A stretch of DNA of 7,806 nucleotides from Ekhidna sp. (GTDB lineage: Bacteria; Bacteroidota; Bacteroidia; Cytophagales; Cyclobacteriaceae). Position 1 is the first letter of the stretch; the number at the start of each line of letters is the position of its first letter. The notes beneath the pieces are model-generated. The model saw nothing but the letters and a program-made list of their open reading frames with translations, did no database searches and was not told where the DNA came from. The position numbers were made by a program, and so were the translations under genes. Shown here piece after piece: positions 1-7,607 of the stretch. Where the stretch lies: the NCBI GenBank assembly GCA_013214445.1, contig JABSPG010000181.1:1-7806 (forward strand). Direction: 5' to 3'.

Positions 1-1271
1 ATTACTTTAGTTCGGGTTGGGTGGGCCGATACCTAGGGCAGGAGTATACTAGTTCGGATGGAACTCTACTAACTTATCCGGAAGACTTTCCCACCGAAGA
101 GATGCCTGATCCCTTGGCATTAGAAATGGGGAACGATGTATCTCTTCTTTTCCACCAGGATAGCGGAATTCCAACTTCCCTCTCACTTGGTAGTAGCCCA
201 AACAATTTGGCTAACCTCATTGAACAACTGGAGGGGTTTTCTGATGAAGGCATTGATCCTCGTGGCAATCCTCCTGAATTCCTAAATAACTCTCCATACG
301 GAAAAGAAATGAATTGGATTCTCGGGTTAGAGGACAAATCTGAGACTTACATCAAGAGATTGGCTGAAGTTTATGAATCTTCATCCGAAAGCTCCATTAC
401 CTATCCTGAGCTTTATCCATTCAATGCCCCTACAGGCTCCAAAGGAAACCCACTTAGCAACCAGTTGAGACTGGTGGCAAGGTTATTAGCAGGGGGTGTT
501 AAGACAAAGGTGTTTCTGGTGAAAATTGGTGGGTTCGATACCCATGCATCACAAGTTGAAGAGAATGACCCTACTATGGGAGTACATTCTGCTCTGCTAT
601 ATCACATTTCTTCCGCAATGCTGGCCTTTCAAAAAGACCTCAGATCAAGAGGATTAGAGGAGCGTGTGCTAACCATATCCATGTCGGAATTCGGAAGACG
701 TGTTGGCTCTAACGGCAGTTACGGTAGCGATCATGGCACGGGTGGGCCTGTAATGATGTTTGGTGCTGGGGTAAAACCTGGGATCTATGGTACTGTCCCT
801 GATGTTTCTCAAAATAACGTTAGTATGCAATTCGACTATCGTCAGATCTATGCCAACGTGCTTTATGAGTGGATGGGAGTTGAAAAATCGGTCATTGCCA
901 ATGATATTTTCTTTCAAGACTTCATAGAGGGACCTAATCCCGAGGGTGGAAATTATGAACCAATGGATCTCATAAAAGAAGTCATCCTAGGAGAAAAAGA
1001 AAACATCAAAAAGAATTATCGCATAGATGCTGTCTATCCAAACCCTGCATCAAACTACACACAAGCAAAAATATTTGTCAATAACTATCAAGAGGTAACA
1101 GTTCAGGTCATTAATGTGGAAGGAAATGTGGTAGCACAAACGCAAAGAAGAGTTGCTCCTGGACAGCACACTTTCTCCTTTACTTTAGATACATTGAGCC
1201 CCGGATTCTATTTTGTTAAAGCCAAATCTGAAATGCTAGATGATACCAAAAGACTCATTATTAGGAAATAG
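1..1271 (+). CDS. DUF1501 domain protein with C-terminal T9SS type A sorting domain (5' partial)
   Basis: This is the C-terminal part of a DUF1501 protein; the frame is open to the left edge. A GTG at 21 could start it, but the six codons before it read YFSSGW and join GRYL, a conserved DUF1501 segment, so the real start lies outside the window and roughly 100-150 residues are missing. Numbering from the codon at 21, family motifs are GGFDTH (170-175), SEFGRR (222-227) and GSDHGTGGP (235-243). These conserved Asp/His clusters resemble metal-binding positions of the alkaline-phosphatase-like fold; the enzymatic reaction of this family is not established. After about residue 330 comes a T9SS type A sorting domain starting at YPNP (339-342), with a late LSPGFYFVK strand and a basic end (IIRK). 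The protein should therefore cross the outer membrane by T9SS and be surface-attached or released. In many Bacteroidota a DUF1800 gene precedes such a gene; that would lie outside this window. Confidence 0.9.
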   Translation, partial: YFSSGWVGRYLGQEYTSSDGTLLTYPEDFPTEEMPDPLALEMGNDVSLLFHQDSGIPTSLSLGSSPNNLANLIEQLEGFSDEGIDPRGNPPEFLNNSPYGKEMNWILGLEDKSETYIKRLAEVYESSSESSITYPELYPFNAPTGSKGNPLSNQLRLVARLLAGGVKTKVFLVKIGGFDTHASQVEENDPTMGVHSALLYHISSAMLAFQKDLRSRGLEERVLTISMSEFGRRVGSNGSYGSDHGTGGPVMMFGAGVKPGIYGTVPDVSQNNVSMQFDYRQIYANVLYEWMGVEKSVIANDIFFQDFIEGPNPEGGNYEPMDLIKEVILGEKENIKKNYRIDAVYPNPASNYTQAKIFVNNYQEVTVQVINVEGNVVAQTQRRVAPGQHTFSFTLDTLSPGFYFVKAKSEMLDDTKRLIIRK

Positions 1272-2100
1272 GATAACTATAGTAAGTATTCTCTTCTTGC
1301 TGGCATTGACTAGCGAGGGGCAATATAATGGTAAAAAGTCTCTCGAAGGATTTTTAGATACTCAGTTTTGGCTAGGCCTTAAGGTTGGAGTAAACTATAC
1401 ACAGGCATTTCCGGAGACTAGAAACAGTGGATTCTCGCCCATTGATTACTCCTCAGACAGCTTACAAAAAAACTACGATGATTTTGCTCTGCCAGGTGCT
1501 CATGTAGGTCTAGAGATGAATTTCTACCATAAGGGATTCTCAATTTCATTCCAGCCCGCTTACAAAAGAAGCCGCTATCAATACAACAGCATGCTAAACT
1601 GGCGTGGGGCAAATTCAGGAAATCGGTTTGAGACTCGATACGATGTAGAGCAACGACTGGATTTAATCGAGCTTCCACTGATGTTAAAATATGACATCAT
1701 TAGATCAGGAAAGATACGGCCATTTGTTATGGTCGGAGGATTTCATTCCAGAATAGCGTCTGCTCAGAAAGACGTGGAAGTAACACAGATAGATTACTCC
1801 TCTGGCACTCCGTTGACCTCAGGTGGCGGAAACACTACTTTAGGAGTGAAAGATTCCTTCAGAGCCTTTTCGGGTATCTCTGGAGGAGTCGGCGTGAACT
1901 TAGACTATTGGAATATTCGCACCGTCTTTGAAGTAAATTATAAGAGATCACTTAGCTCAGCCACCAGGCAAAATGTGTCGCAAAATGAGCTTGCCTCCTT
2001 CGGAGAAATGAGTGATGAGGTGTTTTTGCGGGACATCAATATTTCACTAGGATTTGTCTTCCCGTTCAGGTTTATTAACTCTTCCCTTAAAGCATTTTAG
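1240..2100 (+). CDS. PorT-family outer-membrane beta-barrel protein
   Basis: A 286-residue protein with an N-terminal signal peptide (basic start, then a hydrophobic stretch at about residues 12-24, probable cleavage near EGQ at 26-28). The rest alternates polar and hydrophobic residues as in an outer-membrane barrel of about 8-10 strands. The segment LDLIELPLMLKY (140-151) is the most recognisable signature of the PorT/OMP_b-brl_2 family, and GFVFPF near the end fits a closing strand. PorT itself is a T9SS component, but this broad family contains many paralogues of unknown role, so no gene symbol is given. The ATG at 1240 is the only good start before the signal peptide; it lies inside the upstream DUF1501 gene in another frame, giving a 32-bp overlap and suggesting coupled translation. 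The barrel may anchor or assist the secreted DUF1501 protein or the downstream lipoprotein; that is inference from gene order. Confidence 0.82.
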   Translation: MIPKDSLLGNRITIVSILFLLALTSEGQYNGKKSLEGFLDTQFWLGLKVGVNYTQAFPETRNSGFSPIDYSSDSLQKNYDDFALPGAHVGLEMNFYHKGFSISFQPAYKRSRYQYNSMLNWRGANSGNRFETRYDVEQRLDLIELPLMLKYDIIRSGKIRPFVMVGGFHSRIASAQKDVEVTQIDYSSGTPLTSGGGNTTLGVKDSFRAFSGISGGVGVNLDYWNIRTVFEVNYKRSLSSATRQNVSQNELASFGEMSDEVFLRDINISLGFVFPFRFINSSLKAF

Positions 2101-2114
2101 TCTATCTCTATCCA

Positions 2115-3335
2115 ATGAAAAAATCCTCCGCTACGTCCTCATTTACTTCCATTTACAGGGCAGCACTTGCTTTGTGTATCCTAGTCATGGGAACCGCTTG
2201 TTCTAACGACGAACCTGCATTGACAGAAGCTTTTTTGAAGATCTATGATGATTCGGATCTAGATGTCAGCTACAGACCTATCGATGTGGTTGAGACGGTA
2301 GATGGATATATTATTCTAACCGGAACAGAGCTTAGCAAATCTGACTTCATGGGCATAAGCTTAATGAAGATTGATGAAAAAGGAGAATATGTTTTTGAGG
2401 TTGCATTGAGCGATTATGTAGTACCTATCGGAGACTTGTACTTGAACAGCGCAGACAGCAATAGCTACTTTTTTGCTATGAATCCTACTTCATTTCAGGC
2501 TGTATTGATTGGAGTGAATCCCGCTCTTGAGATTGAAGTAGATGTCCCAATCGGAGGAATAGACTATCCGTTATCGGCTGCTCCGCTTAGCAACGGCAAC
2601 CTTCTTCTTCAAAGTTATGACCCGCTTAGTCAAGAAACGGAAATCTCAGAAATTAGCCTAGACGGCAGTTTTGTCTCTGGAAACAGCTATTCGATAGGTC
2701 CCGGAGATGATGTTTTAGATGAAATTACCAATCACTATTTGAATACAAGCGAGCGTCCACTGCCTTTCTTCTGCGGAGAGGTTACTGCTGGATCGTACTA
2801 CTTTAATGGCTTTTACAATTATATCTTCTCCTTAGTCTTTACAGACTTTTCTAATGCTCCATCAGGAGTGATTCAAGGCTTGAGACCTTCTAAGGCAGGC
2901 ATCCGATCAGTACTTTCTCAAGGAAGTGGGAATTTTGCAGTTTCGGGTTTTCAATTCGACGAAAACTACCAGCTTGCATCTATCACTTTGCCTACCTCAG
3001 GAAACTCCTCTAGTGCAGATTTATACACTGGAGACATGGCAGAATTAAAGCCTTATACACCTGTAAACATTATTAACCACTCCGCTGGAAGCACATTTAC
3101 GGTATTTGCATCGGAAACCAAAGGCAACCAAATCCTCTTGAATTTCTACGATCAAAATGGAGCAATCGCTGGAATGCATCGAATTGGTTTTCTAAATCCA
3201 TATTCATTTTCGTCCATCAAAACCGGAAGTGATAACTCTTTGCTGGTCCTTGGGACAACATTTGTAGCGGGCAGATTTGAGCGAATCGCTCTCAATAAAA
3301 TCCCAGAGAGCGAAGTTTTAAGCTTTGTCAATTAG
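2115..3335 (+). CDS. Predicted surface lipoprotein with beta-propeller-like repeats
   Basis: The product (406 residues) starts with a lysine-containing n-region and a hydrophobic core (about 16-25), followed by GTAC with the lipidated Cys at 29. The -3 position is Gly rather than the usual Leu, which is tolerated in Bacteroidota. SNDEP right after the Cys resembles the acidic lipoprotein export signal that sends Bacteroidota lipoproteins to the outer face of the outer membrane. The mature part contains loosely repeated units of about 40-55 residues, of the form 'hydrophobic strand, GG/DG turn, ILTG/VLG strand, then L-KID-G'. They are clearest at 54-97, 154-190, 263-302, 316-357 and 363-403, and about six or seven units could fit, as in a beta-propeller. 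No catalytic motif is visible. The gene begins 14 bp after the barrel gene stop and probably shares its transcript. The specific family is not recognised; a binding or scaffold role at the surface is inferred. Confidence 0.75.
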   Translation: MKKSSATSSFTSIYRAALALCILVMGTACSNDEPALTEAFLKIYDDSDLDVSYRPIDVVETVDGYIILTGTELSKSDFMGISLMKIDEKGEYVFEVALSDYVVPIGDLYLNSADSNSYFFAMNPTSFQAVLIGVNPALEIEVDVPIGGIDYPLSAAPLSNGNLLLQSYDPLSQETEISEISLDGSFVSGNSYSIGPGDDVLDEITNHYLNTSERPLPFFCGEVTAGSYYFNGFYNYIFSLVFTDFSNAPSGVIQGLRPSKAGIRSVLSQGSGNFAVSGFQFDENYQLASITLPTSGNSSSADLYTGDMAELKPYTPVNIINHSAGSTFTVFASETKGNQILLNFYDQNGAIAGMHRIGFLNPYSFSSIKTGSDNSLLVLGTTFVAGRFERIALNKIPESEVLSFVN

Positions 3336-3338
3336 ATC

Positions 3339-3365
3339 TTAAATTAAGCTTCTTCCTTAATTTGA
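3339..3365 (+). terminator. Possible weak hairpin after the lipoprotein gene
   Basis: An inverted repeat begins 3 bp after the lipoprotein stop codon. AAATTAAG (3341-3348) pairs perfectly with CTTAATTT (3356-3363) around a 7-base loop, and a T-G and a T-A pair extend it to 10 bp. The stem is almost all A-T and no T-run follows on the plus strand, so it is a poor intrinsic terminator. Its position at the end of a three-gene unit is the main reason to list it. Confidence 0.3.
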
Positions 3366-3380
3366 TAGGCACTGGGAGAA

Positions 3381-3412
3381 TTGTAGTTATATAATAGTAT
3401 CTAATAATTTTT
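3381..3412 (+). promoter_or_regulatory. Candidate Bacteroidota-type promoter for the VWA gene
   Basis: The 144-bp gap before the VWA gene has TTG at 3381-3383 and TAATTTTT at 3405-3412. These approximate the Bacteroidota primary sigma factor pattern (TTTG near -33, TAnnTTTG near -7): the downstream box matches five of six fixed positions and the boxes are 21 bp apart. An E. coli-like TATAAT also occurs at 3390-3395 without a well-spaced -35 partner. The region is AT-rich, so chance matches are likely. Gap size and the hairpin upstream support a separate promoter here, but not this exact position. Confidence 0.25.
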
Positions 3413-3482
3413 CCACTCGTATTGATCAATTGAACTAGTTTTCAGGTTTAGGTCTTTCAGAGGCCTTGGAACTAAATTTTTG

Positions 3483-5513
3483 ATGAACAAAAGCTTCCTT
3501 CAGTTTGAGTACTCAGCTTGGTGGGTACTATTGATAATCGTTCTTGCGGCAGCACTATCCTATGCGCTTTATTCCAAGAAGAATGCACCTTGGAACCAAC
3601 AACAAAACCTACTGCTTTCCATCATCAGGTTTTTCGCAATTTTCGCAGTGGCCATTCTTCTATTAGAACCTTCCATTAGGCAAGTGAAAAACACGATCGA
3701 AAAACCCGTTGTAGCCCTAGCGATTGATAATTCAATGTCCGCGACCGCAAGAGGAGCCACTTCAGATTCACTATTTACAGCACTAGATCAAATCAAAGTA
3801 GCGTTAGAAAATGCGGATTTGGAAATGCGAGTAGTCACTCATGATGATTCCCTCTCTTTTCTACATCGTTCATCCAACATTTCTCAATTGCTTGATAAGA
3901 CCAAAGAAACCTATGGAGATCAGAACCTCGTCAGTATTATATTGGCAAGTGATGGTATCTACAATCGAGGAATATCTCCTATTTACAAAAACTATATTCA
4001 GCCTATCACCACGCTTGGGCTGGGTGATACCATACCTTCAAAAGATATTAGCATTACCCGAACACTTTATAACAAAGTTTCCTTTGCAGGTAATGACACG
4101 CCTATTAGACTTGAAATTTCCCAAACAGGGTTCGATAGGCAAGAAGTACAAATAGAGCTCTCAGAACAAGGAAAAATCATTGATCAACAGAAGATACGGC
4201 TAAATCAGAAAGTACAAGAAGTTGAATTTGTGGTGAAATCAGAAAGGGAGGGTTTGAGGCGACTGGTTGCAAAGGTCTCAGGTGTTAGTGAAGAGTCTAC
4301 TGCTGAGAACAATTTCTCCAATATTTTCATGGAAGTGATTGACGGTCAGAAAAAAGTACTGATTGTGGCTGCAGCACCTCACCCAGATATAAAGGCGATC
4401 CGAGCTACGCTTAGCAAAACAGGAAACTACCGAACGGATATATATATACCTGACTTAAACAACGAAAAGCCGAATGAAATCTTTGATGTAGTGATTTTTC
4501 ACGGGGCATTCACTTCAGGCATAAATTATAGTCCCAAAGAAAATCCAGGGTACTGGTACATCATGAGCAACCAGAGTGCTATCACCTCACTAAATAAGAA
4601 CCTTCCTTACTTAACAATTGATCGACGAGGTTCTCGCCCAGACAAAGTCGCAGGTTCTTTCAACCAATCCTTCTCAAAATTCAAGATTGAAGATTTTTCA
4701 GCCTTTGAAGACTACCCTCCGATCGAGGTACCTTTTGGTGAATATGCCATCAGCGGTCCTACAGAGGTATTAATGTATCAGAAGCTTGGGAGCATTGTAA
4801 CTGAAAAGCCATTGATGATCGTCTACGATGATGGTTCTCAAAAGAGTGCAGTACTTGCCGGGCAAAACATCTGGCAATGGAAGCTACAAGAGGCCGCCAT
4901 AAATGGTAATTCAGACCAGTTTGATAATTTAATTACAAAGACAATCCAGTTTCTGTCAGTTAAAAACGATAAGAAACAATTTCGATTCGCAGTAAGAGAA
5001 CGGAATGTTTCAGGATCTGAGCCTGCTCTTTTTGACGTAGAAGTCTACAATGACATTTACGAACGCATTTACAACAATGAAATTGACATAGAGATCACTT
5101 CTGAAAGTGGGGAAATTCAACGATTTACATTTTCTGACTCTGAGTATAATGGCACTTTCAAGTCACCCTCATTGGCTCCCGGAATCTATCAATATGAGGC
5201 TACTACAAGCATTGGCGATAAAATCTTTGCCGATCGAGGAGAGTTTTCAGTTCAAAGCATTAATCCGGAGTTTATCAGTTTGACCGCCAACCATCAACTT
5301 CTAAAAAGTTTGTCAGAAAAGACCGGAGGCGAGCACTTTCATTTCAACCAAAGCGAAGAATTAATCGACCATCTGATTGAAAAGGATTTTAAAGGAAAAA
5401 TAAAGAGTGATGAGACACTAGTTCCGCTGCTTGAATCACTCTGGTGGTACGTACTGATCTTTGTTTTGTTCTCTACTGAGTGGATTCTTCGAAAATACTG
5501 GGGTGGTTACTAA
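3483..5513 (+). CDS. Membrane-anchored VWA domain protein (BatA-like topology)
   Basis: A large protein (676 residues from the ATG at 3483; an adjoining in-frame TTG at 3480 adds one residue). Numbering from the TTG, there are hydrophobic helices at about 13-31 and 46-63, then a VWA domain opening with KPVVALAIDNSMS. DNSMS (83-87) fits the DxSxS MIDAS metal-binding motif, and ASDG (156-159) fits the later conserved Asp. A Rossmann-like segment follows (about 291-342, KKVLIVAAAP to FDVVIFHG), resembling the class I glutamine-amidotransferase-like fold; no catalytic Cys is evident there. GQNIWQWKLQ (461-470) and the Ig-like stretch after about 505 match the general plan of a Bacteroidota family of about 680-700 residues. 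One C-terminal helix (about 654-670) ends in RKYWGGY. Most of the chain should lie in the periplasm. VWA domains bind partners through a metal ion; the partner is unknown. The gene stands alone on its strand, with a leader that could hold its own promoter. Confidence 0.85.
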   Translation: MNKSFLQFEYSAWWVLLIIVLAAALSYALYSKKNAPWNQQQNLLLSIIRFFAIFAVAILLLEPSIRQVKNTIEKPVVALAIDNSMSATARGATSDSLFTALDQIKVALENADLEMRVVTHDDSLSFLHRSSNISQLLDKTKETYGDQNLVSIILASDGIYNRGISPIYKNYIQPITTLGLGDTIPSKDISITRTLYNKVSFAGNDTPIRLEISQTGFDRQEVQIELSEQGKIIDQQKIRLNQKVQEVEFVVKSEREGLRRLVAKVSGVSEESTAENNFSNIFMEVIDGQKKVLIVAAAPHPDIKAIRATLSKTGNYRTDIYIPDLNNEKPNEIFDVVIFHGAFTSGINYSPKENPGYWYIMSNQSAITSLNKNLPYLTIDRRGSRPDKVAGSFNQSFSKFKIEDFSAFEDYPPIEVPFGEYAISGPTEVLMYQKLGSIVTEKPLMIVYDDGSQKSAVLAGQNIWQWKLQEAAINGNSDQFDNLITKTIQFLSVKNDKKQFRFAVRERNVSGSEPALFDVEVYNDIYERIYNNEIDIEITSESGEIQRFTFSDSEYNGTFKSPSLAPGIYQYEATTSIGDKIFADRGEFSVQSINPEFISLTANHQLLKSLSEKTGGEHFHFNQSEELIDHLIEKDFKGKIKSDETLVPLLESLWWYVLIFVLFSTEWILRKYWGGY

Positions 5514-5538
5514 ATCTCTAATTTAAAAATTGACCACT
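5502..5538. repeat. Inverted repeat across the two convergent stop codons
   Basis: GGTGGTTA (5502-5509) can pair with TGACCACT (5531-5538), counting two G-T wobbles, around a 21-base loop that contains the stop codons of both convergent genes. It could act as a shared two-way terminator, but the loop is long and no strong T-run follows on either strand. It may be chance. Confidence 0.2.
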
Positions 5539-7607
5539 GCACCAAAATACACAGTCCTTAAAGCAAACAGTCTTGGCGACCTTTCAGAATAGTCCACATT
5601 GTAATTGTACCCTAGAAGATTAGCTCGATCAAAAGCATTATTCACACTACCAAAAGCTATCATACTGATCTCTTCTGAAACTTCAATGGCCTTACTTATT
5701 GAAAACCCTACATTTAGGTAGTAAGGCAAACGTACCTGTTCTTCTGAGTACATTGGCTGATAGACTGCCAAGTCTTCGTCGATAATCGCATCTGCTACCT
5801 CCGAGGCTAGAGTACCTTGCCTGGCTACCCATATGGCCTCCAATGTCCAAAACTTAGTGGGGTTCCACGAAATGTTTCCTCTCAGGAAATAAGAAAGATC
5901 ATAAATGTATGTCCCTTCTTCACTAGCAGCATCTAAAAGAGTAAGAGACGCAGAAGTTCTCAAATTGGTGTTTAGTCGATAGGCAGTGAACCACTCGATA
6001 CCTCGAGACGTGTACCGGTTATCATCAATCTGCCCATTCTTATCAAAGAAGCTTACTGTCAAGTCCAAGTTCTTCACTGATCGTTTAATATCTAGGGAGA
6101 ATTGATCATTTTCGGCGCTAAATGGTAGCCCTGTATTCTCGCGCAAGCCATTTTTATGATATCTACCTGCTCCCATCGTTACCGTCCAATCACCGCCTGT
6201 GTATGCTAAATTAGCCTGACTACTGAGGTATCCGGAGATATCCGTGTTAGAAATATTTTTTCTCAATCCTGTGCCCAAGGCAAACTTATCAGACAGGTAA
6301 TATTTTAGATAACCAAAGAATTCAGGCACCTCCACTACTAACTCTTCATCAATTGCTACAGTAGGATGATCACTATCCAACGCGTATCCAAATTGATGAA
6401 AAGTCCCAAGCACGGATGCGCGTCTTTGATCATAACTAAACCCGGTCTTTATGCTATACTTTTCTTTTGCTAATAAGTAATTCAATCCAATAAAAACATC
6501 TTTCTTCAGCGTATTGAAAGCAACATTTGAGTAGGAATAGTCGCCATTACTCGTGCTAAAGCCATTGTTTAATGTGATGGTGCCAGCACCGATGGACTTC
6601 TCCAAAGATCCAATCAAAAATCCTCGCTGCTTCTTTTGGTCAAAATAACCTCGGTAACTTGGATGTGTGAAATTGAATCGATAACCCTCAGTCACTCCAT
6701 AGGCCAGTATTTTCCAGGATATACCAGCATTTCCATACCAGTAAAGGCCTAGGTCATTGGAAGTAAAGGAATCAATTTCTTCAAGAGCTTCCGAATTCAC
6801 CTCCTTGATGGGGCCACTAGGCTGCCAGTTAGAAAAGACCTTAATACTACTCTTTTCATTGATTCTTTGCTGTCGAGACAATCCAATACTTGCCAAACTT
6901 AGAATCAGTGAATTGCTACTTTCTTTCACAATCCTATCGTCGGTCTGCATAGAGATTACCCCCGAAGTTGCATTCCCGAATTCTATTGGAGGATTTCCGG
7001 GAAAGACATTGACGCTCTTTATAATATCTGTATTGAAAATACTGAATGTTCCTATCCCGTTTAGCTGGGAGTAACGAACACCATCATATATAGGAACATT
7101 GTTAAAAAACACCCCAGTCTCCAACGGACTGCTTCCCCTAAGGCTAATGTTTGCAGATTCATCCGTGGTAGTGGCAGACGGAAGAGAATTCACCGCCAGA
7201 ATAGGATCAGCTTTTGCTGCAGGATTGGTGTAGATGTCTAATTTCTTAATCTCTACGTACTTAAACTCCTCAGCAATAAGTGACTTTGCGGTAACCACCA
7301 CGGTCTCCCCTTGTGATTCAATCTCTTCCAAACGAATAATCATTGGGTTTGACAATGGCACTATTTGTTCCTTAAAACCAACAAATGAAACGATCAAAGA
7401 ATCAGTTCGGTCAGCCTCAGACACTTGCAACTCAAAAACACCATCCAACCCAGCGATAGTACCTACTCGCCAATTTTTGAGAAAGTAAACATGAGCACCA
7501 ATCAGCCCTTCATTGCTTCTGGAGTCGACAACCCTTCCGGTGAAGGTCTGCCCACAAAGTAAGTGGGCAGAAAAGTATATCAGGGAACAAACAATGGCAA
7601 TCCTCAT
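5523..7607 (-). CDS. TonB-dependent outer-membrane receptor with N-terminal carboxypeptidase-regulatory-like domain
   Basis: A complete receptor of 694 residues. It has a signal peptide (about 1-19, mature end probably at Gln20) and a carboxypeptidase-regulatory-like domain (about 21-93, with TGRVVDSRSNEGLIGAHV and the GLDGVFEL turn). ETVVVTA (101-107) resembles a TonB box, and a plug domain follows (about 110-225) with SLRGSSP (155-161), a FFNNVPIYDG segment and the closing NVFPGNPPIEFGNATSGVIS (200-219). The remainder, to the terminal Phe, is the barrel; its last strands include a typical NAFDRANLLGYNYN segment. Such receptors import a ligand across the outer membrane using TonB-ExbBD energy. 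It is much shorter than SusC proteins, which commonly have about 1,000 residues, and no SusD partner lies beside it, so polysaccharide uptake is not indicated; the ligand is unknown. Its ATG overlaps the stop of the TPR gene (ATGA), and its 3' end faces the VWA gene across 9 bp. Confidence 0.9.
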   Translation of the reverse strand: MRIAIVCSLIYFSAHLLCGQTFTGRVVDSRSNEGLIGAHVYFLKNWRVGTIAGLDGVFELQVSEADRTDSLIVSFVGFKEQIVPLSNPMIIRLEEIESQGETVVVTAKSLIAEEFKYVEIKKLDIYTNPAAKADPILAVNSLPSATTTDESANISLRGSSPLETGVFFNNVPIYDGVRYSQLNGIGTFSIFNTDIIKSVNVFPGNPPIEFGNATSGVISMQTDDRIVKESSNSLILSLASIGLSRQQRINEKSSIKVFSNWQPSGPIKEVNSEALEEIDSFTSNDLGLYWYGNAGISWKILAYGVTEGYRFNFTHPSYRGYFDQKKQRGFLIGSLEKSIGAGTITLNNGFSTSNGDYSYSNVAFNTLKKDVFIGLNYLLAKEKYSIKTGFSYDQRRASVLGTFHQFGYALDSDHPTVAIDEELVVEVPEFFGYLKYYLSDKFALGTGLRKNISNTDISGYLSSQANLAYTGGDWTVTMGAGRYHKNGLRENTGLPFSAENDQFSLDIKRSVKNLDLTVSFFDKNGQIDDNRYTSRGIEWFTAYRLNTNLRTSASLTLLDAASEEGTYIYDLSYFLRGNISWNPTKFWTLEAIWVARQGTLASEVADAIIDEDLAVYQPMYSEEQVRLPYYLNVGFSISKAIEVSEEISMIAFGSVNNAFDRANLLGYNYNVDYSERSPRLFALRTVYFGAVVNF

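Noticed and set aside
21..23. GTG as the start of the DUF1501 gene
   Set aside because: The frame is open upstream and the codons before it encode YFSSGW, which continues the conserved family segment.
3480..3482. TTG as start of the VWA gene
   Set aside because: It directly precedes an ATG at 3483 in the same frame; ATG is the likelier start, and the difference is one residue.
3841..4155. 104-residue open frame inside the VWA gene
   Set aside because: It lies wholly in another frame of a clear gene and shows no domain, signal or spacing of its own.
4438..4448. Run of alternating AT (11 bases) as a possible phase-variable repeat
   Set aside because: It is short and codes for ordinary residues in the VWA protein; tracts that switch genes are usually longer.
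5520..5531. AATTT-AA-AAATT palindrome at the convergent junction as a terminator stem
   Set aside because: A 5-bp pure A-T stem with a 2-base loop would not be stable.
6757..7488. Plus-strand open frames opposite the TonB receptor (6757-7074 and 7234-7488)
   Set aside because: They are antisense to conserved plug and barrel codons and look like shadows.
7552..7557. Cys18 of the TonB receptor as a lipidation site
   Set aside because: The residues before it (AHLL) do not form a lipobox; an ordinary signal peptide with a mature Gln20 fits better.
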